Origin: Opitutales bacterium
GTDB taxonomy: Bacteria > Verrucomicrobiota > Verrucomicrobiia > Opitutales > Coraliomargaritaceae
Direction of reading: 5' to 3'
Length of the DNA stretch: 64,000 nt
Assembly: GCA_018607135.1 (NCBI GenBank)
Contig: JABBCA010000082.1
Location: 174,817 to 238,816 of the forward strand
A program made the translations under genes and the position numbers. This document shows positions 25,932-35,558 of this stretch, one piece after another. Position 1 is the first letter of the stretch. Each line of letters opens with the position of its first letter. Under the pieces are notes generated by a model, which ran no database searches, was not told the DNA's origin, and was given only the letters and a program-made list of their open reading frames with translations.

Positions 25932-28492
25932 TGAATCGCTGGCTCATACTACTCCTTTCCCTGACTACGGTGCCTCACCTACCTGCAAAGGATGAAACCA
26001 AGCCCTCTACAGACCAAGCAACCGCAGAAGTCGAAGAAGCGCTTCCAGTAGTTCCCGTCGCCGTCGAACTCAAAGATAAGGTCTGGTTCACCGACCGAGC
26101 AGCCACCGCAGTGCTCTACTTTGACGAAGCCGTTAAAGCTCCAGAAGTAGGGACCAGTAGTAACCATGACATTAGCTTCCTAGAATTCAGCACACAGGAA
26201 ACAGCCAACCCAAAGACTGGCAAATTCGCTGCGGTTATACGCTACCTGCCGCGCAAGGTCGGCACAGTCCGTTTGCCCACAGTGATTTTCACCAGTGAAA
26301 CGACTGCCTACCATACACAGCCTAAGGAGCTCACCGTCAGTGAGCCGCAACGAACGGATGCAATGTCACTCACACTAACCACTGCGAAACAACGCATCTA
26401 CGTCGGCGAGCCAGTGAAGTTCAATCTAGTATGGGACTGCCGTATCAACGCCGCCGAACTTGAGGCACTCAAACTCTACCCTGAGTTCTTTAACGACTCC
26501 AACATCGAAGTCATTATTCCACGCAACACAGCAGACGAGAAAACGCACGTTGGCATACCTATCGGAGGTCGCCGAGTGATCGGCACCCGCACCCGTGAAG
26601 AAGGCGACAACAAATCGCTCGGACGTATCGAGCTCCCCATCTACTTGCGCTTCTCCGAGGCAGGCACGTATACGCTGCCTGAAACTCGCCTCGAATGCGC
26701 ACAGCTAGCCAAAGCAGGCAGCGACTTCGCCCGCTATGCAGCGCATTTCAACAACGCTTTGTTCGAGAGCGTAGATGCGGGTGAAAACTACGTTCGTATC
26801 TTCACCACCGCAGCATCCATACAACTCGAAGTTCTACCCCTACCTGCAAATGAAAGCGGCACCGAGTTTTCAGGCCTCTATGCGCCGATCGATTTTGAAG
26901 TATCACTCAAGCCCTCTGAAATTGAAATCGGGCAACTCATGGAACTCGATATCAAAGTGAGTGGGAACACTCCTCATGGCATGATCGAACTCCCGAAACT
27001 CAGTCACCAATCAGGCCTACGCAAACGTTTCCTAGTCGACAACGACTTGAGCAAAATCTGGCACGAGGACGGCACCCTCTTTCGCACTCGACTGCGTGCG
27101 CTCAGCACCACAGTTCAAGCGTTTCCATCATTACAATTTCTCGTCTTCAATCCAAAAACAGGCGACTATGAGAAGTATTCCACTCAGGCCATTCCATTGA
27201 AGACCTTACCAAGCAACGGTCAAAATTTCATCCCACTCAAAAGCTACAAAGGCGCAGCAGTCACTTTAACAAATCAGCCAGAAGGCATCTGGCACAATCT
27301 GAAAGCCAATCGCATGAACGACCTACTCAACATCCTCTTCGATCTGTTCAGCAGCAACTTCTGGCTCTTTATCCTACTCGGCCCCATCGCCTTCATCGCG
27401 CTGCTCCCAGTCGTTCGCGAGCGACACCGCAGGGCCAAGGATCGCCGCTACCGTGAGCGAGCGCAGGCCTATGAACACTTCAAACGCACAGATACAAATT
27501 CTCCTGAAAAATGGCCAGCGTTCTTAGCTTTCATGGCAGCGCATTTCGGCCATTCTAGTAAAGCATGGACGACTAGCGATTCAGTTGAGGCATTGAACCG
27601 CATTCAGGCTCCAGATGATGAAATCGAGCAAGTCATCGCCATGCACCGAGCCGTCGATGCCCGTGAATTTGGCGAGAGCCAAAGCAGCCCAGAGTTCACC
27701 TCGCTCAATAGCATCGCGAAGCGTGTGCTAAAAAGCACGAGCCATTCCTTACTGATGCTTTTACTGGCATGCCAACTCTTCACCAGCGAAGCCTCAGCGA
27801 CTGAGGAATGGAGCCAAGCGGAACAACTCTTCACACAAGCGCAAAACGAGCTCGCAGGCAGTGAAGCTGCCAACGCACTCTACATACAAGCAGCACTTAA
27901 GTTCCAGGCAGAAGCCAAAGCTGGCAAGCACACTGGTGAGTCATGGGGCAATGCGGGCAATGCATGGTTCCAAGCAGGCTCCTTAGGTAACGCCATCGCA
28001 GCCTACCGCATCGCTCAGAGCTATCGCCCCTTCGGCACCAAACTGGCAGAAAACTTAGCTGCCGCACGCGCGATGACGCTCAACGACATACCTATTAAGC
28101 AAAAATGGTGGCAACAACTACCCATACGTTGGCTCAAGTCGGCAGCGGTGCTGATCAGCTTACTCTTCTGGACCTGCCTACTGATTACACTGCGTTACCA
28201 AAACAGGAAGCTTTATATACTCACCACGATCACTGCCATCTGCCTACTTATCGTATCCATATATTTAATACAAAAAACAAAATCTAAAGTCATTGCAGGG
28301 GTCGTAATCGTCGACGCACTCTATAGCAAAAAAGGTCCCGACTACGCATATAGCAATGCGTTCAATGAACCCCTTCACGACGGCTCAGAATTCATTGTGC
28401 TAGAAACACGCAACGACTGGAGTTTCGTCGAACTCAATGATGGCCGCCGGTGCTGGCTCAAAAAGAATCAAATCACGACATTTGAGTGGTAA
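25931..28492 (+). CDS. batD: BatD-type protein fused to BatE-like TPR and SH3 parts
   Basis: An 853-residue protein starting at a TAATG overlap with batB. Layout: signal peptide (1-20); several BatD beta domains (~35-460); a membrane helix ~473-492 (FWLFILLGPIAFIALLPVV); a cytosolic piece; a second hydrophobic segment ~605-617 (LLMLLLACQLFTSEASA); then TPR helices like BatE (EEWSQAEQLFTQAQNELAG...SWGNAGNAWFQAGSLGNAIAAYRIAQSY); two more helices ~730-785; and an SH3b-like end (VIVDALYSKKGPDYAYSNAFNEPL). BatE proteins in Bacteroidetes have just this TPR-helix-helix-SH3 order, so the gene is a BatD-BatE fusion. Its job is not established; the Bat system is linked to envelope stress and aerotolerance. 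Confidence 0.85.
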   Translation: MNRWLILLLSLTTVPHLPAKDETKPSTDQATAEVEEALPVVPVAVELKDKVWFTDRAATAVLYFDEAVKAPEVGTSSNHDISFLEFSTQETANPKTGKFAAVIRYLPRKVGTVRLPTVIFTSETTAYHTQPKELTVSEPQRTDAMSLTLTTAKQRIYVGEPVKFNLVWDCRINAAELEALKLYPEFFNDSNIEVIIPRNTADEKTHVGIPIGGRRVIGTRTREEGDNKSLGRIELPIYLRFSEAGTYTLPETRLECAQLAKAGSDFARYAAHFNNALFESVDAGENYVRIFTTAASIQLEVLPLPANESGTEFSGLYAPIDFEVSLKPSEIEIGQLMELDIKVSGNTPHGMIELPKLSHQSGLRKRFLVDNDLSKIWHEDGTLFRTRLRALSTTVQAFPSLQFLVFNPKTGDYEKYSTQAIPLKTLPSNGQNFIPLKSYKGAAVTLTNQPEGIWHNLKANRMNDLLNILFDLFSSNFWLFILLGPIAFIALLPVVRERHRRAKDRRYRERAQAYEHFKRTDTNSPEKWPAFLAFMAAHFGHSSKAWTTSDSVEALNRIQAPDDEIEQVIAMHRAVDAREFGESQSSPEFTSLNSIAKRVLKSTSHSLLMLLLACQLFTSEASATEEWSQAEQLFTQAQNELAGSEAANALYIQAALKFQAEAKAGKHTGESWGNAGNAWFQAGSLGNAIAAYRIAQSYRPFGTKLAENLAAARAMTLNDIPIKQKWWQQLPIRWLKSAAVLISLLFWTCLLITLRYQNRKLYILTTITAICLLIVSIYLIQKTKSKVIAGVVIVDALYSKKGPDYAYSNAFNEPLHDGSEFIVLETRNDWSFVELNDGRRCWLKKNQITTFEW

Positions 28493-28495
28493 CCT

Positions 28496-29707
28496 TTATT
28501 CTTTGGCCAGTTCGCCAATCATAGGGTTTTTCATAATCGCGTCGAATACAGTCGCGATTCCTCCACGTAATGAATCATCACCTGAAGTGCCGACAATCAG
28601 ATCTAAAGGATCGGTCATATAGGGCAAGGTATCTGACAGGATCGCCGCACGAATCGACGGTTCAACGTATCGCATCAGCTCAGACAAACGCCCCCCAACA
28701 ATTACCGTGGATGGATTAAACGTTTGCACCAGTCGCGCAAGCCCTAGCCCAATCTGCTCGCCTACATCTGACAATACAGCCAGCACAGTAGAATCCCCAG
28801 CTTGCACTTTTTGAATTGCCGATTCGATCCAATCGACACTGGAGGCTCCATAGGCTGAAATCTCAACACCAGCACCTGCTAATTTACGAAGCACCGCCGA
28901 GGCTCCTATTTCAGTGACCCAGCAGCCCTTTTTGCCGCAGCTGCAGTTGACACCGTTATCCACAAATGCGGTGTGTCCAACTTGCCCGGCAAAACCCAGC
29001 TTACCGCGTATTAAAACTCCATCAACAAAGACGCCCGCGGCTAGCCCAACACCCAAACTAAGGTAAATCATATTTCGCACCCCTTGGCGCTCGCCGAAAT
29101 GATGGGCCCCGATGGCACCTGCATGTGCTTCATTTTCTACATACACAGGCATGCCAAAGCGCTGTTCCCAAGTGCATTTCAATGGCACATGCTCCCATCC
29201 TGTCGTCGGCCCATACGCAAGTTGCCCATCTTCACGGTCCACCAAACCAGCCCAAGCGACACAAAGGCCAAAACACTTTAATTGGCTTAAAGCACTTTGT
29301 TCCAACGCACGCTCCACCAAACCAGCCGCAACCGCTAAGGTTTCATTCGCAGCACAATTAGGCGCGATCTCCACCTCTTCGCGACTGAGCACCTCTTGAC
29401 CAAAATTTGTCATCAATACACTCACTCGATCAATATCGATATCCAATGCCATCAAAGAGCCACAATTTGGATTCAAATTAAGTAACAATCCAGGACGACC
29501 CGTCCGACCTGCATCATACTCGGTTTCTGTAACCATGGATGCTTCGATTAAATCAGAGACAATATTTGAAACGGTTGCACGTGTAAGCCCTAATACAGAG
29601 GCGATGTTCGCACGTGAAAGCGGCCCATTTACGCGTAATTGGTTTAAAACACTCACCGCATTTAAACGACGAATATCAGCACGGTCATATCTCTGCTGTT
29701 CGGACAT
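28496..29707 (-). CDS. ROK family transcriptional repressor
   Basis: About 403 residues from the ATG at 29707. An N-terminal winged helix (DIRRLNAVSVLNQLRVNGPLSRANIASVLGLTRATVSNIVSDLIEASMVTE) is followed by a ROK sugar-kinase-like domain with ENEAHAGAIGAHHFG and the zinc motif CSCGKKGCW. The usual glucokinase phosphate motif DxGGT is replaced (ALDIDIDRVSV), so it is a sensor and not a kinase. ROK repressors leave DNA when a sugar or sugar phosphate binds. It is divergent from the oxidoreductase operon, with a dyad in between, and is the likely regulator of that operon. The longer frame to 29809 would cover the intergenic dyad and is rejected. Confidence 0.9.
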   Translation of the reverse strand: MSEQQRYDRADIRRLNAVSVLNQLRVNGPLSRANIASVLGLTRATVSNIVSDLIEASMVTETEYDAGRTGRPGLLLNLNPNCGSLMALDIDIDRVSVLMTNFGQEVLSREEVEIAPNCAANETLAVAAGLVERALEQSALSQLKCFGLCVAWAGLVDREDGQLAYGPTTGWEHVPLKCTWEQRFGMPVYVENEAHAGAIGAHHFGERQGVRNMIYLSLGVGLAAGVFVDGVLIRGKLGFAGQVGHTAFVDNGVNCSCGKKGCWVTEIGASAVLRKLAGAGVEISAYGASSVDWIESAIQKVQAGDSTVLAVLSDVGEQIGLGLARLVQTFNPSTVIVGGRLSELMRYVEPSIRAAILSDTLPYMTDPLDLIVGTSGDDSLRGGIATVFDAIMKNPMIGELAKE

Positions 29708-29762
29708 CTTTTTTAACAAGACAGCTTTTTTTATATTGCGAAAGCATGAAATTTGACTTGTT

Positions 29763-29779
29763 TGTTTATTAAGTAAACA
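29763..29779. promoter_or_regulatory. candidate operator for the ROK repressor
   Basis: TGTTTA and TAAACA form a 6-bp dyad with a 5-bp spacer in the 120-bp divergent region, 49 bp before the oxidoreductase start and 56 bp before the repressor start. ROK-type repressors bind AT-rich dyads of this kind. Inference from position and symmetry only. Confidence 0.4.
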
Positions 29780-29827
29780 TAATTGGAACCTTTTGGTCTC
29801 AAGCCCCACTTAATGTATAAAAACACG

Positions 29828-31282
29828 ATGAAAATTGCCCCATCCACACCAAGTCGCCGCGATTTCCTAAAAACCTCCGCAGCATTCGGTTCCCTAACCC
29901 TGTTACCCTCCTACATTGCCTTAGGAAATAAGTCCTCCAACGGTCTTGCCCCAAGCGAAAAAGTCAATCTAGCGGTGATCGGCATAGGTAACCAAGGCGA
30001 TCGCGACCGTAAGTCATTACTCGCATCTCAACTGTGTAACGTAGTGGCACTTTGCGATATCGACATGGAGGGCGCCCATACTCACGAATCGCGTTACACT
30101 CACAGGCTGACAAACACGCCGCCGGTTATGCCAGTCGGACAAGCGGTTCCGGAGCAAAGCGCACTGAAAGCAAAAGCATATACTGATTTCCGTAAGATGT
30201 TTGATGAAATGGCCGACGAAATCGATGCGGTGCTCATCGCCACGCCAGATCACTCACACTTTGCTGCCACCATGCTAGCGATGTCCCTAGGCATACATGT
30301 TTACGTTGAGAAACCATTGGCGCATACCTTCGGACAGTGCGCTCGGATGATCGATCTTGCCACGCGCAGTGGTGTCGCCACACAAATGGGCAACCAAGGT
30401 CACTCGGGCGCAAATTACTTTCAATTCAAAGCTTGGCGCGAGGGAGGAATTATTAAGGACGTCACTCGAATCACCGCTCACATGAATAGCCGACGTCGTT
30501 GGCATGGCTGGGGTCAAGATGTCACCGAATATCCTCAAGAGGCAGTGCCAAGCTACATCAATTGGGAGTTGTGGCACGATGTGGTCGCAGTGAATCGCCC
30601 TTACAGCCCCAAAATGCATCCACAAGAGTGGCGCAGTTGGTTTGAATTTGGCAGTGGTGCCTTTGGAGATTGGGGACCGCACATTCTTGATACCTGTCAT
30701 GAATTCTTGGAGCTGGGTCTACCTGAAAAAATTACCGCTGTAGAACGCGACGGTGTCAATCCGCTCGTCTTCCCTCAGGCATCGACGATTCGTTTCGACT
30801 TTCCAGAGCGCGCAGCAGACCTACCCGCATGCGCTGTGACTTGGTATGACGGCATCAACAATCATCCACAGATCGAAGGTGAATATACTGAAAGCGGAGC
30901 ACCTGAAGCAGTAAAAAATCCGGGTAAAGTCATCTATTCGAACGAGCTCGTTTTCCAAGGAGGCTCGCACGCAAGCCCACTTAAAATTATTCCAAAGGAA
31001 AAGTATATGGAAATGCGAAAATCACTGCCACGCTTCCCCCAGAAGAACTCCAATCACTACGCAAATTTCTTATTGGCCTGCAAGGGCGAAGAAGAGACTC
31101 GCTCCCCCTTTAAAATCGGCGGTGAACTCACCCAAGTCTTCAATCTAGGAGTGCTCGCACAGCACTTAGGTGGCGAACTAAAATTCGACCGATCAACGAA
31201 ACAGATCACCAATAATGCCATCGCTCAAGCGCTCCTCGACCCAGCTCCACGAGAGGGCTGGGAAGAATTCTATAAACTTTAA
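29828..31282 (+). CDS. Tat-exported Gfo/Idh/MocA family oxidoreductase
   Basis: 484 residues from the ATG at 29828. A twin-arginine signal SRRDFLKTSAAFGSLTLLPSYIALG (RR at 10-11) sends the folded, cofactor-loaded enzyme to the periplasm. The nucleotide-binding fold has GIGNQG (52-57) and VYVEKPLAHT (EKP at 161-163, the catalytic-lysine motif). The C-terminal part is long, as in secreted members. Such enzymes oxidise or epimerise sugars with tightly bound NAD(P). First gene after the ROK operator; 27 bp before the DUF1080 gene. A periplasmic glycoside dehydrogenase is the natural reading; the substrate cannot be read from sequence. Confidence 0.9.
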   Translation: MKIAPSTPSRRDFLKTSAAFGSLTLLPSYIALGNKSSNGLAPSEKVNLAVIGIGNQGDRDRKSLLASQLCNVVALCDIDMEGAHTHESRYTHRLTNTPPVMPVGQAVPEQSALKAKAYTDFRKMFDEMADEIDAVLIATPDHSHFAATMLAMSLGIHVYVEKPLAHTFGQCARMIDLATRSGVATQMGNQGHSGANYFQFKAWREGGIIKDVTRITAHMNSRRRWHGWGQDVTEYPQEAVPSYINWELWHDVVAVNRPYSPKMHPQEWRSWFEFGSGAFGDWGPHILDTCHEFLELGLPEKITAVERDGVNPLVFPQASTIRFDFPERAADLPACAVTWYDGINNHPQIEGEYTESGAPEAVKNPGKVIYSNELVFQGGSHASPLKIIPKEKYMEMRKSLPRFPQKNSNHYANFLLACKGEEETRSPFKIGGELTQVFNLGVLAQHLGGELKFDRSTKQITNNAIAQALLDPAPREGWEEFYKL

Positions 31283-31309
31283 ACGACACTTCGCCCCATC
31301 TGTATTTAT

Positions 31310-32647
31310 ATGAAATACCTCGCCACTTTGCTCATCGCATGCGTATCGCTCTCCTCGTTCGCGTGCGCCAATAAGATCTCTTCAGATCAACAAGGTTTTG
31401 TTGATAGGTATAAAAAGCAAAAAGACATAATTCCTCCTGAAGAGGCCCTCATCAATACGGATCGCGAACCCGAGCTGAGCCAAGGCTTCATTCACCTCTA
31501 CAATGGTGAAAACCTTGACGGCTGGGTCTCACTCGGCGGCGTATGCACTTTCGAGCCAAATGGTGAAATGATCACGGGAACCTGCGTGAAAGATTCTCCA
31601 AGCACGTATTTATCTACAACCAAAACGGATTACAAAGACTTCATTTTCACAATTGAAATGAAGTGGGAGGTTGATGGAAACAGCGGCGTGATGTTTCGCT
31701 CAGCGAGTAAACCTGGTGAACAATTTGAAAAGGTTTACGGCCCTCAAGTTGAAATGGAGGGCTTTGAGTCTCACGATGGGAAGCGCAAATGGTCGGGCGG
31801 TATCTACGGTCAAGGATATGCCGCTTGGATCTACCCTCTCTGGCTCGATGCACATGCAGAAGCACGTGCAGCCCTGAAAGCTGGAGAATGGAATCGCCTC
31901 ACCATCCACGCGGAAGGTGAAACGGTGAAAACTTGGGTAAATGGTGTGCCCGCAAGCCATTGGGTAGATGATGGATTCCTTGAGGGGTTCTTCTCCCTAC
32001 AAGTGCACTCTGGTCGCAAAGGCAAAATCCACTTCCGCAACATCATGGTCAAAGAACTCAACGTAGAGCCTGAATATGAAGACCTGTTCGGGACTGGAGA
32101 TTTTTCCAAATGGACCAACCCTAAGGGGGGGCCAGTCGGTAATGGATGGGTCATCGAAAACGACGTCATCTACCGTGGCGGTCTCAAACCAGGCAGTATC
32201 AACACAATCGAAAACTACAAGGATTTCGAATTGAGGTTCGACTGGAAGATTTCTGAGGCGGGCAATAGCGGTGTCAAATACCGCGCACGCGGCGGTTTGG
32301 GTCTTGAGTATCAGTTGCTCGACGATGAAAAGAATGCAGACAGTGAGCAACCTAACCACCGAGCTGGATCACTTTACGACTTGGTCGCTGCGGCTAATAA
32401 TAAGCCGCTCAATCCAGCGGGCGAATGGAACCGTGCTCGCATCATAGCCAACGGCAACCACATTGAACATTGGCTCAACGGCGAAAAGGTAGTTGAAATC
32501 GAATACGGAACAGAGGACTGGACCGAACGCTTCGAATTAAGCAAATACAGCAAACACGAAGGCTTTGGCGAGTGGACAGGCACCATTCACCTACAAGATC
32601 ACCAGAGCCCAGTCTGGTATAAGAATGTGAAAATTCGCAAACTGTAA
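31310..32647 (+). CDS. secreted protein with two DUF1080 domains (3-keto-glycoside hydrolase family)
   Basis: A 445-residue exported protein; the signal ends in SSFACAN, with a Cys that could be lipidated. Two concanavalin-like DUF1080 domains follow. The first (~60-245) runs from GFIHLYNGENLDGWVSLGG to FFSLQVHSGRKGKIHFRNIMVKEL. The second (~255-445) runs from YEDLFGTGDFSKWTN to IHLQDHQSPVWYKNVKIRKL. The family includes enzymes that cleave 3-keto sugars formed by periplasmic dehydrogenases, which fits its place after the Tat oxidoreductase. Two domains in one chain could mean one catalytic and one binding unit. Confidence 0.88.
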   Translation: MKYLATLLIACVSLSSFACANKISSDQQGFVDRYKKQKDIIPPEEALINTDREPELSQGFIHLYNGENLDGWVSLGGVCTFEPNGEMITGTCVKDSPSTYLSTTKTDYKDFIFTIEMKWEVDGNSGVMFRSASKPGEQFEKVYGPQVEMEGFESHDGKRKWSGGIYGQGYAAWIYPLWLDAHAEARAALKAGEWNRLTIHAEGETVKTWVNGVPASHWVDDGFLEGFFSLQVHSGRKGKIHFRNIMVKELNVEPEYEDLFGTGDFSKWTNPKGGPVGNGWVIENDVIYRGGLKPGSINTIENYKDFELRFDWKISEAGNSGVKYRARGGLGLEYQLLDDEKNADSEQPNHRAGSLYDLVAAANNKPLNPAGEWNRARIIANGNHIEHWLNGEKVVEIEYGTEDWTERFELSKYSKHEGFGEWTGTIHLQDHQSPVWYKNVKIRKL

Positions 32648-32669
32648 TTTTAATACAAACCAGCCTAGA

Positions 32670-34292
32670 ATGAGTAACCATATCGAAGAAATTCAATCTA
32701 TCCAACAACGCAGCTTTATTGGGCGCTTGGGTGGCTACGCAAAACTTACTGGTCCCGGCTGGGTGCAGGCTGCGGTCACCCTTGGAGGTGGCTCTCTGGT
32801 CGGCGCTCTTTACCTCGGTGTGATTGGCGGTTATCAATTCATGTGGCTACAGCCGCTCGCAATGTTTTGCGGAGTCATCATGCTTGCAGCCATCTCTTAC
32901 GTCACGCTCTCATCCGATGAGCGACCTTTTGTCTCGGTAAAAAAGAACATCTCACCTACTCTGGCTTGGGGCTGGTTAATCGCAACCGTAGTCGCCAATG
33001 TCGTGTTTTGCTCCGCTCAATTTGCGCTAGGGACTGATGCGGCTCAAAACAACTTGGGAGTCTTGCCTGAAACTAAGCAACCCTATGTAATCACAGCCAT
33101 ATTCGCGAGCGGCAGCCTCATCTTGCTTTGGCTCTCTCGCCAAGGTGGCACCGCAGCAAAGATTATCGATAACGTTCTCAAAGCACTTGTTGCAGTTGTC
33201 GTCTTGGCCTTCATGGGAGTCGTCGTCGTTCTTGGCTTTAAAGGCGCTATTGAATGGGGTGCGCTGTTCAAGGGACTCATTCCTGACTTTGGCGCACTCT
33301 TCAGACCTACAAGCACCTACTCAGATGCCATCGCAGCAACTGGCAGCAGCTCAGAATTCTGGACGAAATACATCGCTGAGAATCAGCGTAATGTGATCAT
33401 TGGAGCCTTTGGGTCTGCGGTAGGTATTAACATGACTTTCCTTCTACCTTACAGCCTCAAAGCTAAGGGTTGGGGCAAGGGACACCGCCAGCTGTCTAGA
33501 TTTGATCTAGCGCTCGGCCTATTCATTCCCTTCATCTTAGCGACGTCCTTTCTGGTGATCGCAACTTCATCACAGTTTCACGCACGTGCAGATGGCGTCT
33601 ACTCCGAAGCTGCTTACGTGAACGTAATTGATACAAGACTTAGTGCGACCAATTCAGAGTTCAATACTCTCACTGAAGAGAGCAAGCAAGTGCTTCGTGG
33701 AGCACTCCCACAGGCAGAAAAGAACATGGGTGTCATGCTTGCCAAGCGGAATGCCAAGGACCTAGCCAGCTCGCTCGAACCCTTTCTGGGCAAGAACGCT
33801 CAACTCATCTTTGGTATCGGTGTGCTGGCAATGGCTGTCAGCACGATGATTGTGCACATGATGATGAATGGCTATGCGATCTCCGAAGCCTTTGGAAAAC
33901 CTGGAAAGACAGGTATTTTCATGATTGGCGCCTCAATGCCCGCACTCACAGGTCTGCTCTCTCCAATTTTATGGAGTGGCCAAACCAAAACCGCCCTAGT
34001 CGTCCCGGCGGCGGTCATTGCCACCACCCTACTACCCATTGCGTATGTAATATTCATACTACTAATGAACTCAAAAAAAGCGCTCGACTCGGAGCTGCCA
34101 AAGAACCGCATACTCATCAACATATTCATGCTTCTAGCAGCTGGAGTGGCATCTTTTGCATCGATTTGGAATCTTGTCGGCAAAGCTTCTGCAGGCGGTT
34201 CCACGGGCACTCAGGGCGTGATTGGACTCATCGTCCTACCACTCTTATTACTCATCGGCATTATCGGCTTCGTTAAACGCAACCGTGCCTAA
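32670..34292 (+). CDS. Nramp-related membrane transporter lacking metal-binding motifs
   Basis: A 540-residue inner-membrane protein with ~11 hydrophobic helices. Helix 1 (LTGPGWVQAAVTLGGGSLVGALYLG, then GYQFMWL) lines up with Nramp GPGFI...DPGN...GYQLLW, but DPGN is replaced by LGGG-type residues. Helix 6 (GINMTFLLPYSL) replaces the MPH metal motif with LPY. A large insert with a soluble helix lies near residues 300-365. I infer an Nramp fold adapted to another substrate. It lies between sugar oxidoreductase genes (22 bp gaps on both sides), so uptake of a keto-sugar or sugar acid is plausible. Confidence 0.75.
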   Translation: MSNHIEEIQSIQQRSFIGRLGGYAKLTGPGWVQAAVTLGGGSLVGALYLGVIGGYQFMWLQPLAMFCGVIMLAAISYVTLSSDERPFVSVKKNISPTLAWGWLIATVVANVVFCSAQFALGTDAAQNNLGVLPETKQPYVITAIFASGSLILLWLSRQGGTAAKIIDNVLKALVAVVVLAFMGVVVVLGFKGAIEWGALFKGLIPDFGALFRPTSTYSDAIAATGSSSEFWTKYIAENQRNVIIGAFGSAVGINMTFLLPYSLKAKGWGKGHRQLSRFDLALGLFIPFILATSFLVIATSSQFHARADGVYSEAAYVNVIDTRLSATNSEFNTLTEESKQVLRGALPQAEKNMGVMLAKRNAKDLASSLEPFLGKNAQLIFGIGVLAMAVSTMIVHMMMNGYAISEAFGKPGKTGIFMIGASMPALTGLLSPILWSGQTKTALVVPAAVIATTLLPIAYVIFILLMNSKKALDSELPKNRILINIFMLLAAGVASFASIWNLVGKASAGGSTGTQGVIGLIVLPLLLLIGIIGFVKRNRA

Positions 34293-34314
34293 ACCTTGAT
34301 CAGAAACCACTCTT

Positions 34315-35358
34315 ATGAAATTTGGAATTATTGGAGCCGGCATGATCGGCGAGTTTCACGCTAAAGCAATTCGTGCAATGTCAAACGGAACGCTTGGAGG
34401 CATTGCGGACCGAGCACCAGAACGAGCCCAGGCTTTTGCCGAAAAGTTTTCGACGACAGCCTACGCAACAGTCACTGAAATGCTTGCAGACTCAACGATC
34501 GAAGTGGTCACGATCGGCACACCTTCCGGTGCGCACTTCGATCCAGCCATGGAAGCCATCGAAGCGGGTAAACACGTCATCATTGAAAAGCCGCTTGAAG
34601 TCACGACTAAGCGCATTGATTCAATGGTCGATGCAGCCAAGGCTCAAGGCGTCACCCTTGCAGCCGTCCTCAATCGTAGATTCCACCCGGGTATGGATGC
34701 CTTCAAAAAAGCAGCCGACGACGGCCGCTTTGGCAAACTCACCTCCGCTTCAGCTTATGTAAAGTGGTATCGCGATCAAGCCTACTACGACTCCGCAGGC
34801 TGGCGTGGCACATGGGCCCTTGATGGCGGCGGCGCCTTAATGAATCAATCCATTCACACCATCGACGCCCTCCTCTATCTGGCGGGTCCAGTCCAATCCG
34901 TCCAAGCAAATACGGCCTGCCTCGCGCATACTGACATCGAAGTTGAAGACATCGCAGTTGCGATTGTTGAATTTAAAAGTGGCGCTCGTGGAATCATAGA
35001 AGGCAGCACCTGCACCTGGTCAAAAGACGGGCATCCAGCTCGCGTGCAGCTTGCAGGCACTGAAGGCTCGGTGTTCCTCGCAGATGAAGCATTCGAAATA
35101 TGGGACTTCATGAACGAGACTGCAGACGATGACTCGATTCGAGCGCACTTCATGAAAGGTGCTGAATCTGGGCTCGGTGCAAACGACCCAACAGCGATCA
35201 ATTTCTACCAGCACCAACGCAACTTTGAAGAAATCGTCACCGCGATTCAGGAAGGCCGCGAGCCAAGCACTTGTGCCAGCGAAGCGCGTAAGAGCGTCGA
35301 ACTCATTCAAGCCATCTACAAATCTGCTCAAAACAACGGCGAGAAAGTAGAACTTTGA
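34315..35358 (+). CDS. cytosolic Gfo/Idh/MocA family oxidoreductase
   Basis: A 347-residue enzyme without export signal. It has an NAD(P) motif GAGMIG at 7-12, GTPSGAHFDPAMEAIEAGKHVIIEKPLEV (EKP at 91-93), and the C-terminal half GGGALMNQSIHTIDALLYLAGPV, which holds the usual His-x-x-x-Asp active-site segment. Typical cytosolic sugar or inositol-type dehydrogenase. It directly follows the transporter gene and probably handles the imported product, for example reducing a keto sugar. Confidence 0.92.
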   Translation: MKFGIIGAGMIGEFHAKAIRAMSNGTLGGIADRAPERAQAFAEKFSTTAYATVTEMLADSTIEVVTIGTPSGAHFDPAMEAIEAGKHVIIEKPLEVTTKRIDSMVDAAKAQGVTLAAVLNRRFHPGMDAFKKAADDGRFGKLTSASAYVKWYRDQAYYDSAGWRGTWALDGGGALMNQSIHTIDALLYLAGPVQSVQANTACLAHTDIEVEDIAVAIVEFKSGARGIIEGSTCTWSKDGHPARVQLAGTEGSVFLADEAFEIWDFMNETADDDSIRAHFMKGAESGLGANDPTAINFYQHQRNFEEIVTAIQEGREPSTCASEARKSVELIQAIYKSAQNNGEKVEL

Positions 35359-35558
35359 TGTGCTATCCAAGTTTTATGTTCATTCACCATTAACCTTGGA
35401 CGTTCGATACTGAACGTTCCTAGATCTTCACCAAAGAAAAAATATTCTACCCCAAAGCGTTCTACTACAATCACAAGTGAATGGCTCATCGATAGCGTCG
35501 AGCTATACGGCTAGTAGTTGGAGATAGGGAATCAGAGTATGGCAACACACACCTAAAC
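35359..35558. other. intergenic region with an inverted repeat
   Basis: 200 bp between the oxidoreductase and the isomerase. CTTGGACGTTCG at 35395-35406 is the exact reverse complement of 43089-43100 and is followed by GAACGTTCC, forming a bulged hairpin. Downstream is a small TAGC/GCTA hairpin near 35494-35506. The isomerase may therefore have its own promoter. Confidence 0.45.
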
